This document shows positions 6,920 through 14,581 of a stretch of DNA of 25,944 bases, in pieces; position 1 is the first letter of the stretch, and every line of letters begins with the position of its first letter. The notes beneath the pieces are model-generated. The model made no database searches. It saw nothing but the letters and a program-made list of their open reading frames with translations, and was not told the DNA's origin. Source of the DNA: Clostridia bacterium (GTDB taxonomy: Bacteria; Bacillota; Clostridia; Lachnospirales; Lachnospiraceae); assembly GCA_026000945.1 (NCBI GenBank), contig BNZI01000012.1, forward strand, positions 1-25,944, written 5' to 3'. Position numbers and translations under genes: made by a program.

Positions 6920-7651
6920 TTAACTTTGTGCTGAATCTTTTGCTCCGTATTCTGCGGGTACTCCCCATTCGTTAATTACTTGTCCTTGATAATTTTTTCC
7001 GTTTAACAACAAATCCACAATCACTTTTCCGCCTTCTTGAACTGTTTTCATATAAGGTCCTGTTGCATTGTTATTTAAATCCGTTGTGATACCGCCTGGC
7101 ATTATTCCGAAAATTTCAATAGGTATTTTGTTTTGCTCAAAATTGATGCCTAAAGATTGAATCATTACATTAAGTGCTGCTTTGCTTGTTGTATAGGCAA
7201 ACGGATTCCAATACGAATTACTTCCAATCGGGATCGTTATATTTAAAATACGTCCGTCATTTTTGTGAAGTATCGGGAGAAAGGCCTTAATCATAGCATA
7301 GTTAGCAAGAAAGTTGATGTCGATCACTTCACGTAATTCAGACAATTCAAATTCATAACCCGGTTTGCGCATATCGCCCGGAATACCTGCGTTATTAATG
7401 AGCACCTTTAAATCGGAATGATTGTCTTGTATCATTTGAGCTGCAGTATTTATGGTCTCAATATTGTTGTAATCAATCTTTATCCATTCCACAGCTGCAA
7501 CACCATCTTTTTTTAGTGCATCTACTGCATCCTGTCCACGTTTTTCGCTACGGGCACCTAACAATATCGACCAACCAAGATGTCCAAGTTGACGTGCCAA
7601 TTCAAATCCAATACCTTTATTTGCCCCTGTAATTAAAACCTTGTTTGTCAT
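6920..7651 (-). CDS. Short-chain dehydrogenase/reductase (SDR) family oxidoreductase
   Basis: 243 residues, typical of classical SDRs, with GGAGGAATTTTTATT before the start. A Rossmann fold for NAD(P) is shown by TGANKGIG (8-15) and NNAG (86-89). The catalytic pair is Tyr153 and Lys157 in YTTSK. The usual catalytic serine of the NxSS motif is not obvious: residues 137-144 read NITIPIGS, so Ser144 or Thr139 would have to serve. The Arg in GARSEKR (32-38) hints at NADP preference. The substrate cannot be predicted. It is the only long leftward gene in the window apart from the partial terD at the far end. It sits between a terminator and a 680-bp gap, which suggests an independently acquired or independently regulated gene. 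Confidence 0.88.
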   Translation of the reverse strand: MTNKVLITGANKGIGFELARQLGHLGWSILLGARSEKRGQDAVDALKKDGVAAVEWIKIDYNNIETINTAAQMIQDNHSDLKVLINNAGIPGDMRKPGYEFELSELREVIDINFLANYAMIKAFLPILHKNDGRILNITIPIGSNSYWNPFAYTTSKAALNVMIQSLGINFEQNKIPIEIFGIMPGGITTDLNNNATGPYMKTVQEGGKVIVDLLLNGKNYQGQVINEWGVPAEYGAKDSAQS

Positions 7652-7882
7652 AATAAAAATTCCTCCAATTATTTATTAGTCTGTATTAAAGATCATATTT
7701 GTAAGTTATTTACTTAGTTGCTATTATCTGATAGATAAGTTAAGGCTAAGCACTCATGGAAGGATACTGTCAATACCTCTTCCTCTCATCAAATGGATCA
7801 TAGACATTGTGATCATAGTTATAGCAACGATATTTGTCAAGAGATTTAAAAGGTATAGAAAATATAAATTCTTAACTCTCTA

Positions 7883-7914
7883 GATACAAAGCTGGAAAGG
7901 CTCGGCTTTGTATC
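7883..7914. repeat. Perfect 10-bp inverted repeat
   Basis: GATACAAAGC (7883-7892) and GCTTTGTATC (7905-7914) enclose 12 bp. Farther out, TTCTTAA (7869-7875) and TTAAGAA (7924-7930) are also inverted. There is no T-run, so it is less likely a terminator than a foldback element or transposon-end relic. Confidence 0.55.
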
Positions 7915-8222
7915 AGTTTCGATTAAGAAAACAATCGTCTAATTAGATTTCTCAAGTCTAGATTTTGCATGCCCGCACTCAATGAACAGTATGATCACTT
8001 TGCTCTATCATGAAAGAGGTGCTTTGAATTTTTTTCTTCACTTCGCCTTGAGATTTCAATCGCTAAATTAAGGATTTTTATGTCATATTGGGTGAAAAAC
8101 AGAATAAGAGATAAAAGATTGATCATTATCTTAAAATAAATACACTAAACCGTAAACAATATATATTTCTGTTCAAGAAATCTGTCATGTTAAGCGTTAA
8201 TCATCATTAAATTAATTTAAGT

Positions 8223-8237
8223 GGTGAATAGTTCACC
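8223..8237. promoter_or_regulatory. Palindrome, possible operator upstream of the amidase gene
   Basis: GGTGAA-TAG-TTCACC is a perfect 6-bp inverted repeat with a 3-bp centre, 93 bp before the amidase start. The size suits a dimeric repressor site, but no regulator gene lies nearby. Confidence 0.35.
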
Positions 8238-8251
8238 GAAGTAAATAACGG

Positions 8252-8292
8252 GGTACTTTTCAGAAAAACAATGTACGGAAAAGTATCTTTTT
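8252..8292 (+). terminator. Terminator or attenuator in the amidase leader
   Basis: GGTACTTTTC (8252-8261) pairs with GAAAAGTATC (8278-8287) with one G-T pair, followed by TTTTT. It lies 37 bp before the next start codon with no gene close upstream, so it may attenuate a leader transcript rather than end a gene. Confidence 0.55.
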
Positions 8293-8329
8293 GCATATCT
8301 TAAAATAATCTTAAAAAATAGGTAATTTT

Positions 8330-8803
8330 ATGAAATATTCTCGTGAATTAGCCATTTCTTATGCTCATCGCTGGTCCTATGAACGGAATCCGGCTTACTT
8401 TGATTTTGAACACTATGGAGGAGATTGTACAAATTTTGTTTCTCAATGTCTTCACGCAGGCGGAATATCTATGTCTTATGCGGAGGATGGTTGGTACTAT
8501 GTTTCCTCCTATAAAAGAGCTCCTGCATGGACATCTGTGCAGACATTCTATGAATACTTTACCCGTAGTCATTCTCAAGGTATAAAAGCTCGCGTAGTTA
8601 ATTTAACGGAAATTCTGCCTGGGGATGTCATACAGCTTTCTTTTTCACCGGCTCTTTTTTCTCATACCGTGTTAGTAGTAGGAGCGCAAGGAGAAAAAAA
8701 ACCGGGTGATATTATGATTGCCGCTCATAATATAGATAGCGATTACCGTCCTTTATCTACTTATGAATATATCAAGCTTCGAGCTATTCACCTTGAGGCC
8801 TAA
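8330..8803 (+). CDS. Putative amidase-domain protein (Amidase_6, NlpC/P60-like fold)
   Basis: 157 residues. It begins MKYSRELAISYAHRWSYERN, a typical opening of the Amidase_6 domain, usually found at the C terminus of larger clostridial surface or spore proteins; here it stands alone. The catalytic cysteine is Cys33 in GGDCTNFVSQC; His112 (LFSHTVLVV) and Asn134 (AAHNIDSDYR) complete the usual triad region. No signal peptide or membrane segment is visible, so a cytoplasmic or mother-cell location is likely. The ribosome binding site is weak (AATAGGTAATTTT). The leader has a palindrome and a terminator-like hairpin. The substrate, perhaps peptidoglycan or a peptide, is not known. Confidence 0.82.
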   Translation: MKYSRELAISYAHRWSYERNPAYFDFEHYGGDCTNFVSQCLHAGGISMSYAEDGWYYVSSYKRAPAWTSVQTFYEYFTRSHSQGIKARVVNLTEILPGDVIQLSFSPALFSHTVLVVGAQGEKKPGDIMIAAHNIDSDYRPLSTYEYIKLRAIHLEA

Positions 8804-8865
8804 AAGACCTGATGGGTACGGATAACTTCTGATCTAAAAATGTTGTAAAAGGATCTTACTAGCTA

Positions 8866-9016
8866 GGGCGTGTTCACGCTACCTAAAATGCTTATCTTTT
8901 GGTGATCTTTTTGGTCTGCATGAATTTTTTGAAATATGTAGGCTTGTCTGCCAAATTTGCCTTGCAGAGCAAAAACTACCCAAAATCTGGGTATTTTGAT
9001 TCGTGTGAATACGCCC
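8866..9016. mobile_element. MITE-like element, short form (copy C), best-preserved ends
   Basis: 151 bp bounded by TA on both sides (8864-8865, 9017-9018). The ends are GGGCGTGTTCACGC followed by TACCTAAAATGC, and reversed GGGCGTATTCACACG followed by AATCAAAATACCC. The interior carries the TTTGAAATATGTAGGCTTGT, CCAAATTTGCCTTGCAGAGC and CCCAAAATCTGGG blocks shared with copies A and D. There is no coding capacity. It lies 62 bp after the amidase gene. Confidence 0.8.
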
Positions 9017-9207
9017 TAGAGTTGGAGACTTGTGCAAAGTTTTCTGTACTTGCCAAACTCTGTACATTTGTGATATTCTATTAGATAAAATAGGGTGTTT
9101 ATTTGTAAATGATAGAGAAGCTTGTTCAATATTTCACCATTAAGAAGTGAAAAAATTAAGCGGAAATAAAAATTTAAGTAGCATCTAAGTTCTAAATGAT
9201 GTCATGA

Positions 9208-9281
9208 ATGGGGGCATAAAAAAGTAGATTTAAAACTACTGGATCAAGAACTTCCCGACTTTTGATTTAGGGAGTTGTCAA
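9208..9281 (+). other. Possible IS605-type right-end relic, paralogous to 6441-6553
   Basis: AATGGGGGCATAAA (9208-9220) and then GATCAAGAACTTCCCGACTT, TTGATTTAGGGAGTTGTCAA follow the same order of motifs as at 6441-6553. AACTTCCC (9249-9256) can pair with GGGAGTT (9270-9276) with one bulge. The rest of 9017-9428 shows no gene. Confidence 0.33.
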
Positions 9282-9428
9282 AAAAATGATAGGATAAAAT
9301 AAAATTGTCTATAATATCTTTTAACAAATTTCATTAAACAAAGTAAACTCCGTTAAAAGGAAAAAAAGATATCTGATGTGAATAAGATATCTTGAGTAGA
9401 ATCGAAAAAAGATTAAGGAGAGAAGCAG

Positions 9429-10472
9429 ATGAAAGTAGGAGAAAGAAAAAAAGGGATTTTAGGATTATTGACAATGGTTGTTTTTTCTTTGCTTGTGGTT
9501 TTTGTTTCCCATGCCACAAACGGAAAATCTGCATCCTCAACAAAAGAAGAGAAATCTTATCAAATAGGACAAGTCACTTATGCAGCACATGGTACAAATA
9601 GTTTTGCTATTGCCACAGTAGTTTTACAAAATGGGGAAGTGATTCAAGATAGTGTTTTAGATGAATTTCAATATTTTTCTTCTACTACCGAAGGCTTGAC
9701 ACCTGTGCCGAACATACAAGATTTAGAAGCACATACAGTGGATGATATGGTTTTGGCTTCAAAGATAGTCAATAGTTCCTATTATTCCAATCAAATGAAA
9801 GATAAGGCTGGTTCGACTAAAGTTTACACCGAAAATATAAAAGAAATTGTGGCTTTCACTAAAGGGAAAACAATTACAGAGTTAGAAGAATTTGTGTCTA
9901 TATGGGAAGTTATGGATTCAGATGCTATTTCTGGAGCGACTTTAGTAGATAAAGTACACTATGTAGAAGCAATTCTAGAGGCAGCTAAGCAAGCAAAACT
10001 CTCATCAAATCGTTTAACTTATACAGATGAAGAAGTGGAAAGCAGTGTTTTGAATATGAAGCTTGCAGGCCCTCATTCCAAATGTTTTGCTATGGTGTCT
10101 GTTTGGTCGAATCACAGTAAAATTTTACTGTCTTATTTAGACGAATTTGCTTACATGGATAAAGAAACATCTAAAGGAGTACCAAACAGTGAGGGAATGG
10201 CTAAATCAATAGCAGAAACTTTTGTTTTGGGATCAAAACGGGATAATTCAGCTGCATATTCGGCTCATATGCAAGAAGTAGCAAAGGGTACGGTAGCAAT
10301 CGACCAAAATTACAATGCAATTCAAACGTATGCTAATGGAAAAAACATTTCGGAATTGAAAACATGGTTAGAAGGGCAAACCAAAGAAACTGTTACAGAT
10401 GCTGTATCTGGTGCAACTTTAGTGGATACACAAGGTTATTTACGGGCTATTGTGGAAGTAGCTGTGTTTTAA
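9429..10472 (+). CDS. Secreted tandem FMN-binding protein with two flavinylation motifs
   Basis: 347 residues; AAGGAGA lies 9 bp before ATG 9429. A basic N terminus and hydrophobic stretch (residues 7-30) form a signal peptide or membrane anchor; there is no lipobox. Two related halves follow (about 44-190 and 205-347). Each opens with beta-strands (IATVVLQNGEVI, MVSVWSNHSKILL), has a (L)DEF(Q/A)Y motif, and closes with D-A-(I/V)-S-G-A-T-L-V-D. The latter matches the ApbE/Ftp flavin-transferase signature DxxSGAT, with Thr171 and Thr330 as predicted FMN attachment sites. Listeria PplA, an extracytosolic electron-transfer flavoprotein, also has two such sites. A role in extracellular redox is inferred. 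No apbE or NADH-dehydrogenase gene is in the window. Confidence 0.72.
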   Translation: MKVGERKKGILGLLTMVVFSLLVVFVSHATNGKSASSTKEEKSYQIGQVTYAAHGTNSFAIATVVLQNGEVIQDSVLDEFQYFSSTTEGLTPVPNIQDLEAHTVDDMVLASKIVNSSYYSNQMKDKAGSTKVYTENIKEIVAFTKGKTITELEEFVSIWEVMDSDAISGATLVDKVHYVEAILEAAKQAKLSSNRLTYTDEEVESSVLNMKLAGPHSKCFAMVSVWSNHSKILLSYLDEFAYMDKETSKGVPNSEGMAKSIAETFVLGSKRDNSAAYSAHMQEVAKGTVAIDQNYNAIQTYANGKNISELKTWLEGQTKETVTDAVSGATLVDTQGYLRAIVEVAVF

Positions 10473-10506
10473 GTTTAAGAAGCTTGGATTCTTGCTGATG
10501 CTGATA

Positions 10507-10981
10507 GGACGTGTTCACATTAGTGCAGGGTACTTATCTTCTGGTAGGTTTTGGACTAGTCTGTGTTTAGAGTCTGTAGGCTCTCACTTACGGGAGAATA
10601 TTTGGTTTATTTTCTTCCTACGGTGCCTAAATTTCTTGGAATACCTCCAGTATTCCTGGGTCACCTCTTCGTGTGTGAGAGTCTATTTAAGTCTCCTACT
10701 TACGGGAGAAGATTTGGTTTGGTTTTCCTCCTACGGTACCTGAATTACTTGAAATATCTTGCGTCACCTCTTTGCGTAGGAGAAAACTATCACAATATTC
10801 TCCTCGTTCTAAGATGTAAAAATGGGCTTTTAGAAAAACTATATACAAATTCTCCTGCTTCGGAGATACAAAAAACAAGCATCTTCATTTTTTTGAAATA
10901 CGCACAGTATGTCTGTAAATTGGCCTTGGAGGTAGAAAATGTACTGAAAATCTGGAACTCCGCAGTAGTATGAATATACCT
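10507..10981. mobile_element. MITE-like element, long form (copy D)
   Basis: 475 bp bounded by TA (10505-10506 and 10982-10983). The left end is GGACGTGTTCACATTAGTGC; the right end, reversed, is AGGTATATTCATACTACTGC. The right interior (GAAATACGCACAGTATGTCT, GGCCTTGGAGGTAGAAAATG, GAAAATCTGG) matches copy C. The centre holds two about 112-bp direct repeats that are the inverse of those in copy B. Open frames across it are repeat translations and are not counted as genes. Confidence 0.75.
10581..10804. repeat. Direct repeat inside MITE copy D, 112-bp period
   Basis: Two units (about 10581-10692 and 10693-10804). Each contains CTTACGGGAGAA(T/G)ATTTGG, a CCTACGGT(G/A)CCT block, CTTG(G/A)AATA, and a GTCACCTCTT block, in that order. 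They are similar but not identical, and start-to-start spacing is 112 bp. Confidence 0.8.
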
Positions 10982-11046
10982 TAGAATTGTGATTGAATTT
11001 TGGTAAACCAAGGTGCAAAGAGTTAAGTTATCTTTTGATTTAATGA

Positions 11047-11292
11047 ATACGTCAAGAAGTTTTCACTTCTAAAGAGGGTTACAAAAACAATGAGTTAACT
11101 TTATCTGTACGTGAATGGATCTGCAACGATTGCGGAGCAACCCTGGACAGAGATGTTCATGCTGCAACAAATTTGAGAAATTATGCCGTGAGTTACATGG
11201 TGTCAGCCTGTGGAGAGTTAGTGGAATCTATCACCTCTGTGAAACAGGAGCTTAGGCATCACTACTGCACAGATTTGAATATCTGTAAGTAG
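11047..11292 (+). pseudogene. tnpB remnant (C-terminal end of IS200/IS605 RNA-guided nuclease)
   Basis: The frame ending at TAG 11290-11292 reads GYKNNELTLSVREWICNDCG followed by ATLDRDVHAATNLRNYA. This is the second half of the TnpB zinc finger (CNDC) and the conserved RuvC-III DRDxxAAxN motif with the last catalytic Asp. A 40-residue tail follows. The first zinc-finger CxxC, the OB-fold and the RuvC-I/II regions are missing, and stops close the frame upstream of 11047, so it cannot encode an active nuclease. It directly precedes an omegaRNA-like right end and is on the same strand. Confidence 0.85.
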
Positions 11293-11332
11293 ATATGAGT
11301 AAGTTTGAGATAACGGGGTAAATTGTATAAAA

Positions 11333-11421
11333 AACCGTGGGACACACGGGGATAGCTCGCCTGTACTAGTCGTCTTGAGCGAGAAACCTTATCATTAGCG
11401 TAGATGGTAGGAGTATGTCAC
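11333..11421 (+). ncRNA. IS200/IS605 right end with omegaRNA scaffold, linked to the tnpB remnant
   Basis: It begins 40 bp after the tnpB stop. There are three hairpins in order: CCGTG-GGACA-CACGG (11335-11349), CTCGC/GCGAG (11356-11382), and a CCTTATCAT / ATGGTAGG stem (11387-11410). It ends GGAGTATGTCAC at 11421. This is the usual site of the TnpB guide-RNA scaffold, whose guide is the DNA just beyond the end: here the proS ribosome-binding region starting ATCAGATAAGTGAG. Activity is doubtful because the nuclease is truncated. Confidence 0.62.
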
Positions 11422-11446
11422 ATCAGATAAGTGAGAAAGGAAGTTT

Positions 11447-12883
11447 ATGGAGGGAGAAAAAAAACAAGTAGAAAGAATCACCGCAAGGGAAGAAGATTTT
11501 GCTCAGTGGTATACGGATGTGGTGACAAAAGCAGAGTTAATCCATTATTCTAGTGTAAAAGGTTGTGTCATCTTGCGACCTGATGGCTATGCTATTTGGG
11601 AAAATATCCAGCGGAACTTAGATCGTTTATTTAAAGAAACAGGTGTGGAAAATGTATCCTTACCCTTATTGATTCCCGAACATTTGCTACAAAAAGAAAA
11701 GGATCATGTAGAAGGCTTTGCTCCGGAAGTAGCTTGGGTTACTTTAGGAGGAGAAGAAACTTTATCAGAGCGTTTGTGTATCCGTCCGACTTCGGAAACT
11801 TTATTTTGCGATTTTTATGCAGATATTATCCAGTCTTATCGTGAATTGCCTAAACTATATAATCAGTGGTGTTCGGTAGTACGTTGGGAAAAGACTACTA
11901 GACCGTTTTTGCGTTCTACAGAGTTTTTATGGCAAGAAGGTCATACTGCTCATGCAACAGAAGAAGAAGCGAGAGAGAGAACACTGCAAATGTTGAATTT
12001 ATACGCTGATTTTTGTGAAGAATATCTTGCGATTCCAGTGATCAAAGGAGAAAAAACACAAAAAGAAAAATTTGCCGGTGCAAAATCGACTTATACGATA
12101 GAAGCTTTAATGCATGACGGAAAAGCTTTGCAATCTGCCACCAGTCATCTTTTTGGTGATGGCTTTGCCAAAGCTTTTTCTATCCGTTATTCTGACAAAA
12201 ATAATGTTTTACAGTATGTCCATCAGACTTCTTGGGGTTTATCCACACGAATTATAGGTGCTTTAATTATGGTACATGGAGATGATAGTGGTTTAATTCT
12301 ACCACCTAAAATTGCTCCTATACAAATCATGCTTATTCCGATTCAAACGAAAAAAGAAGGCATTGTTGTAAAACTACAAGAGTGGGAAAATCAATTATCA
12401 AAAGTATTTCGTGTTAAAGCAGACTATTCAGATAAAAGTCCTGGCTGGAAATTCAATGAGCAAGAAATGCGAGGTATTCCTTTGCGTTTGGAGCTTGGTC
12501 CACGGGATCTGCAAAATCAACAAATGACAGCGGTACGCAGAGATACTGGAGAAAAAATTTCTATTCCTTTTTCTCATTTAGAACAAAAAGTGAAAGAACT
12601 TTTGGATGATATTCAAGATTCCTTACTACAAAAAGCAAACAAACATTTAGAAAATCACATTTACGAAGCAAAGTCTTACGAGGAATTTAAGCAATTAATC
12701 GCTTCAAAACCAGGGATTGTTAAAATGATGTGGTGTGAGCAAGAAAATTGTGAAAAACAAATTAAAGAAGAAACAGGTGCAAGTTCTCGTTGTATACCTT
12801 TTCAACAAGAAAGCTTAGGAGAAAAATGCCCAGTTTGTCATCAAGCTGCAAAAAAAATGGTTTATTGGGGTAAAGCGTACTAA
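11447..12883 (+). CDS. proS: Prolyl-tRNA synthetase, type 3 (eukaryote/archaeon-like)
   Basis: 478 residues, the usual length of the short form without the editing insertion. GAAAGGA lies 7 bp before ATG 11447. It attaches proline to tRNA-Pro. Class II motif 2 is seen around [20 protein letters not shown] (146-165), motif 3 lies in [20 protein letters not shown], and RPTSET (113-118) binds the substrate. The C-terminal domain has four cysteines (430, 435, 461, 464; CEQENC and CPVC) and ends in Tyr478, as in zinc-binding members of this type. No T-box leader was found; the upstream 150 bp are the IS605 right end. The TAA stop overlaps the boundary of a foldback element. Confidence 0.96.
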   Translation: MEGEKKQVERITAREEDFAQWYTDVVTKAELIHYSSVKGCVILRPDGYAIWENIQRNLDRLFKETGVENVSLPLLIPEHLLQKEKDHVEGFAPEVAWVTLGGEETLSERLCIRPTSETLFCDFYADIIQSYRELPKLYNQWCSVVRWEKTTRPFLRSTEFLWQEGHTAHATEEEARERTLQMLNLYADFCEEYLAIPVIKGEKTQKEKFAGAKSTYTIEALMHDGKALQSATSHLFGDGFAKAFSIRYSDKNNVLQYVHQTSWGLSTRIIGALIMVHGDDSGLILPPKIAPIQIMLIPIQTKKEGIVVKLQEWENQLSKVFRVKADYSDKSPGWKFNEQEMRGIPLRLELGPRDLQNQQMTAVRRDTGEKISIPFSHLEQKVKELLDDIQDSLLQKANKHLENHIYEAKSYEEFKQLIASKPGIVKMMWCEQENCEKQIKEETGASSRCIPFQQESLGEKCPVCHQAAKKMVYWGKAY

Positions 12884-12997
12884 GAACTTATCATCCTTAA
12901 ATTGCTCTTGTGCAGAGATTTTAAGCAGATTTTAAATCTATTCATTGCAAAAACTGCACCGTAGCAATGGCATAAATGGATACAACGCCATAAGTTC
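12883..12997. mobile_element. Foldback (MITE-like) element abutting the proS stop codon
   Basis: 115 bp that is nearly a long imperfect hairpin. AGAACTTAT, ATCC, ATTGCT and GTGCAG on the left are mirrored by CTGCAC, AGCAAT, GGAT and ATAAGTTCT on the right. TA flanks both sides (12881-12882 and 12998-12999), and the left TA forms the first two bases of the proS TAA stop. Its terminal sequence differs from the GGGCGTGTTC family, so it belongs to a second family. It could also act as a transcript-stabilising 3' stem. Confidence 0.6.
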
Positions 12998-13146
12998 TAG
13001 GTGATTAGCCTGTGTAGAGAGTCTTAGGTGATCACTTTAATGAAGCAGAAATTCAACATCAGTCTACTTAGATGAAGTTTGCAAGAACGGATCAATGAGC
13101 AATACACGTTGAAACTTTTCATAAATTTTACAAACAGGGAGAAAAC

Positions 13147-14475
13147 ATGAACATAAAAATTCCCAAAGAAGTGCACTTTATTTTAGGCCAATTAAACAAA
13201 CAAGGTCATGAGGCCTATGTAGTCGGAGGCTGCGTGCGAGATAGTTTATTGGAAAAAGAACCGCAAGATTGGGATATTACCACATCTGCTTTGCCGGAGC
13301 AAGTGAAAGGGATTTTTTCTAAAACAGTAGATACTGGGCTTGAACATGGGACGGTGACTGTCATTCGAGGCAGAAAATCTTTTGAAGTAACCACTTACCG
13401 GATTGATGGGACTTATGTAGATAACAGGCATCCTTCGAGTGTGATGTTTACATCTAATTTAGCAGAAGATTTACGACGGCGGGATTTCACGATCAATGCC
13501 ATGGCATATCATCCTAGTCTGGGTTTGGTAGACCCTTTTGATGGTAGGGGGGATATACACAAAAGAACGATTCGCTGTGTAGGTAATGCGAAAGCTCGTT
13601 TTAGTGAAGATGCTTTGAGAGTGTTACGAGCTTTGCGTTTTTGTGCTCAATTGGATTTTTCGATTGATTATTATACAAAGACTGCCCTAAAAAGAAGAGT
13701 ATCAGATTTAAAAGAAATTAGCAAAGAAAGGGTATATTCAGAAATTACAAAAATTCTCACTTCAGAGCATCCAGAAGTTTTTAGAAAACTAGTTGAATAT
13801 GGGATTACTAAACTATTTATTCCAGAATTTGATGAACTAATGAAAGAAAAAGTTCAAGAAACGAATTTAGGTGAACAAGTTTTTGAAATGTTAAAAATCG
13901 TTTCCCCAGATAAAGCTCTACGCTATGCAGTTGTTTTTTTCTCTTTGGGCAAACCGGCAAGAAAACAGCTTTCTGTAGATGGAGAAGTTATTTTTCCGTT
14001 TTATGAAAAAGTAAGTGAATCTTATGCACGCAAGATATTAAAAGATTTAACTATGGATAATAATACCTTGAATAAAGTTTTGCTTTTCCTTCGTTTCCAT
14101 AACTATCCTCTCAAAAACAATGATTATGAAATCCGTAAATGTTTACATCAGTTTGGTAAACCTGAGCTATTTGGTTTGCTTTTACAATTTCAGGAAGCTT
14201 ATATTTATACTGATCCTCTCATGCCAACAGCCATTTCCAAAGAAAGAGCTTTAACAGAACATAAAAAAATTAAACAGCTTTATAAAGAAATTCTCCTTTG
14301 CAAAGATTGTCTACATCTTCAAGATTTAGCAATTAAGGGAACAGATTTATTAGAGAGAGGCTTTCGACCTGGAAAAGAAATTGGTATGCATTTAGAAAAA
14401 GCACTAGATTTTGTATTGTCCAACCCTAATGCCAATACAAAAGAAGAATTATTGAATTACTTAGGTATAGAGTAA
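13147..14475 (+). CDS. cca: CCA tRNA nucleotidyltransferase
   Basis: 442 residues; CAGGGAGAAAAC lies before ATG 13147. It adds or repairs the 3'-CCA end of tRNAs using CTP and ATP without a template. Class II signatures are GGCVRD (27-32), the metal-binding DWD (41-43), RRDFTINAMA (111-120) and the ERVYSEITKIL neck helix near 195. The C-terminal half is a helical tRNA-binding region with a lineage-specific insert. No clear HD motif is seen, so a multifunctional phosphohydrolase form is not indicated. The tRNA context (next to proS) is suggestive, but 260 bp and a foldback element separate them. Confidence 0.93.
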   Translation: MNIKIPKEVHFILGQLNKQGHEAYVVGGCVRDSLLEKEPQDWDITTSALPEQVKGIFSKTVDTGLEHGTVTVIRGRKSFEVTTYRIDGTYVDNRHPSSVMFTSNLAEDLRRRDFTINAMAYHPSLGLVDPFDGRGDIHKRTIRCVGNAKARFSEDALRVLRALRFCAQLDFSIDYYTKTALKRRVSDLKEISKERVYSEITKILTSEHPEVFRKLVEYGITKLFIPEFDELMKEKVQETNLGEQVFEMLKIVSPDKALRYAVVFFSLGKPARKQLSVDGEVIFPFYEKVSESYARKILKDLTMDNNTLNKVLLFLRFHNYPLKNNDYEIRKCLHQFGKPELFGLLLQFQEAYIYTDPLMPTAISKERALTEHKKIKQLYKEILLCKDCLHLQDLAIKGTDLLERGFRPGKEIGMHLEKALDFVLSNPNANTKEELLNYLGIE

Positions 14476-14581
14476 ATCACATGATCCCCTTTTTACATAT
14501 TTTATTTGGGCATTTCATAAGATAAAGAATGATTCGTCTTATATCAGGATATAGAAATGATATTGGTTTGGAGGGGTAGCT

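Larger units (their letters stand above)
7652..8329. other. 680-bp gene-poor interval between divergent genes
   Basis: It holds the upstream region of the leftward SDR gene and of the rightward amidase gene. From about 7741 to 7872 one plus-strand frame reads a hydrophobic segment, PLPLIKWIIDIVIIVIATIF followed by VKRFKRYRK and a stop, without a credible start codon. It may be the tail of a lost membrane protein. Separate entries give a 10-bp hairpin (7883-7914), a palindrome (8223-8237) and a terminator-like hairpin (8252-8292). Nothing else is recognisable. Confidence 0.5.

Noticed and set aside
7794..7850. Eighteen-residue His/Cys-rich frame (MDHRHCDHSYSNDICQEI)
   Set aside because: It is too short, has no ribosome binding site, and competes with a hydrophobic frame over the same bases; no evidence of translation.
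8879..9084. Short open frames over 8879-9084 on both strands
   Set aside because: They fall inside MITE copy C and its flank, lack start signals, and show no similarity.
10492..10973. Plus-strand open frames across 10492-10973 (83 and 136 residues)
   Set aside because: These lie wholly inside MITE copy D and read the repeat modules; they have no start signals and no recognisable domain.
11293..11446. T-box riboswitch before proS
   Set aside because: No T-box sequence, specifier hairpin or terminator/antiterminator pair is seen; the interval is explained by the IS605 right end.
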